From: Boletus sp. NGJ
Taxonomy: Eukaryota > Basidiomycota > Agaricomycetes > Boletales > Boletaceae
Direction of reading: 5' to 3'
DNA length: 64,000 nucleotides
NCBI GenBank assembly: GCA_019096195.1
Contig: JAGTXK010000227.1
Coordinates: 1-64,000 of the forward strand
The translations under genes were made by a program, and so were the position numbers. The notes beneath the pieces are model-generated. The model did no database searches and had not been told where the DNA came from. It saw only the letters and a program-made list of their open reading frames with translations. How positions within the stretch are numbered: the stretch's first letter is position 1; each line of letters opens with the position of its first letter. This document shows positions 63,021-64,000 of the stretch, one piece after another.

Positions 63021-64000
63021 TTAATGCAACACTTTGCTCAATCGTTGTATGGAATTGAGGAGAACATCACCCTGCTTTACAACTTTGTCGTATTGAGCGT
63101 TCTTGAGTGACGGTCGGGTCGTTTCCACAATTCCATGTACCTTGTCAATCGTGCAGTGCAATCGTCCATTGGCAATAAACCGTGACAGCTCGCTGAATCC
63201 CTCGTTGAGTCGTTGTATTCGCCAGAAGTGAACTTCAACTTGCCTGTCAATGAACTCGACACTGACTCCAAATGCCCCACTGAGACTCTCCAGCGTGACG
63301 CTGCGGTATGATTCCAACAGCTGACTATATGCGAGGATTCGCATCTCTCGGATGTAGTAACGGGTATGCGGAGATAATAACCGCGAGGGCAGGAGGTAAG
63401 TCTGCTCGAGGGTAGCTGTGGATGTGATCAAGGTGTGCCAGTGGAGGGCGACCGTTCAGGCAAAGGTAAATGGTGATCGATCAGTCATTGCACTAAGCCA
63501 ACCTATCGTAGGCACAGAAAATGCGTACCTAGTGCGACGAAAAACTTGGCGTAATGGCAGTCGTATAAGCTATTTACGAGGTCACCGAGGATAGGGAGTT
63601 CGGGCAAGACAGAGATAACATCTGGGGAAATGATGAGCTGAAACAAGAATCAGCCCTCCCAGCTCGTGTACGAAGCATGGTAGAAGACAATAACCTTTTT
63701 CTTCAGGTCTGGCCGCTTGAGGGTCAACGAGTTGACTATGATCGTGAGAGCGACAAAGTCGGTATAGGAGATTAATTCTGTAGCTGTGAAGGTGGACAAC
63801 GCGTCAAGCAAGAGCTCGCCGCCGGTCTTGAATTGACGAATAGAGACGGCGTGCAGTCCACGGTAAACCTTGAGGCGATTTCGTCTGTCCCAGTCACCGC
63901 CCTCTTCGATGAATCTGCAGGGTGCAATTAGGTGGTACGTGTATGCGTCAGAGAGGTGGCCAACTTTTCCGCCTTTTCAAGGTTCTCGGTAATGAGAACG
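63021..64000 (-). CDS. RPN7: 26S proteasome regulatory subunit Rpn7 (PSMD6), partial
   Basis: The gene runs off the right edge, so the N-terminal part is missing. Visible exons give [127 protein letters not shown] and [19 protein letters not shown] to the stop at 63021. This is the end of the Rpn7 helical repeat and its PCI domain, which joins the proteasome lid. The intron at 63193-63243 uses a GC donor and is 51 nt, a multiple of three with no stop. Its 3' end lies 4 bp from the end of the giant GTPase gene. Confidence 0.95.

Overview
This looks like the left end of a chromosome from a filamentous basidiomycete, most likely an agaricomycete. The signs are genes broken by many 45-70 nt GT-AG introns, CCCTAA/TTAGGG telomere-type repeats, DUF6534-type membrane proteins, a KRE9-like GPI-anchored wall protein and fungal housekeeping orthologues. 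A Rhizoctonia/Ceratobasidium-like source is a guess from gene content.

Positions 1-7590 are a subtelomere built by repeated end additions. Between two copies of a subtelomeric repeat (1-355 and 7203-7590) lie head-to-tail copies of two Penelope-like retroelement families, called A and B here. Copies are separated by short CCCTAA tracts. One A copy (1690-6651) has a complete reverse transcriptase frame with no endonuclease domain, as in the telomere-attached Coprina-type elements of fungi. Each A end carries a TATA box, a type I hammerhead ribozyme and a terminal hairpin just before CCCTAA. Family B carries a separate type III hammerhead and its own terminal hairpin. Every copy points its 5' end at the chromosome end, as expected for RNA copied onto a telomeric 3' overhang.

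From 7.6 to 11 kb lie fragments of WD40-repeat genes on both strands. Host genes follow: glutaredoxin (11.3-11.9), a CstF2-hinge protein (13.5-14.4), an enoyl-CoA hydratase-like protein (17.0-18.6), a TPX2-domain protein (21.7-24.3), NIF3 and delta-COP as a divergent pair (28.0-31.7), a Gfd2/YDR514C-like exonuclease-fold protein (32.0-34.2), ubiquitin-L40 (35.4-35.9), a KRE9-like GPI protein (37.6-38.4), ATP23 protease (38.8-39.8), an O-fucosyltransferase-like membrane protein (39.9-41.7) and an ISWI remodeller (42.2-46.7).

From 47.5 to 63 kb the region looks accessory: a tandem pair of DUF6534-type membrane proteins, then a very large GTPase gene (53.7-63.0) combining a GBP/VLIG-like G domain, a Cys/His-rich array and a C-terminal von Willebrand A domain. 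It converges on the proteasome lid gene RPN7, which runs off the right edge; the two stop codons are 4 bp apart.

The most notable content is the ribozyme-bearing telomeric retroelement stack and the giant GTPase-vWA protein. Several stretches of 1-3.6 kb hold no gene I can recognise. Exon coordinates were worked out by hand from splice signals and protein similarity, so complex genes are approximate.
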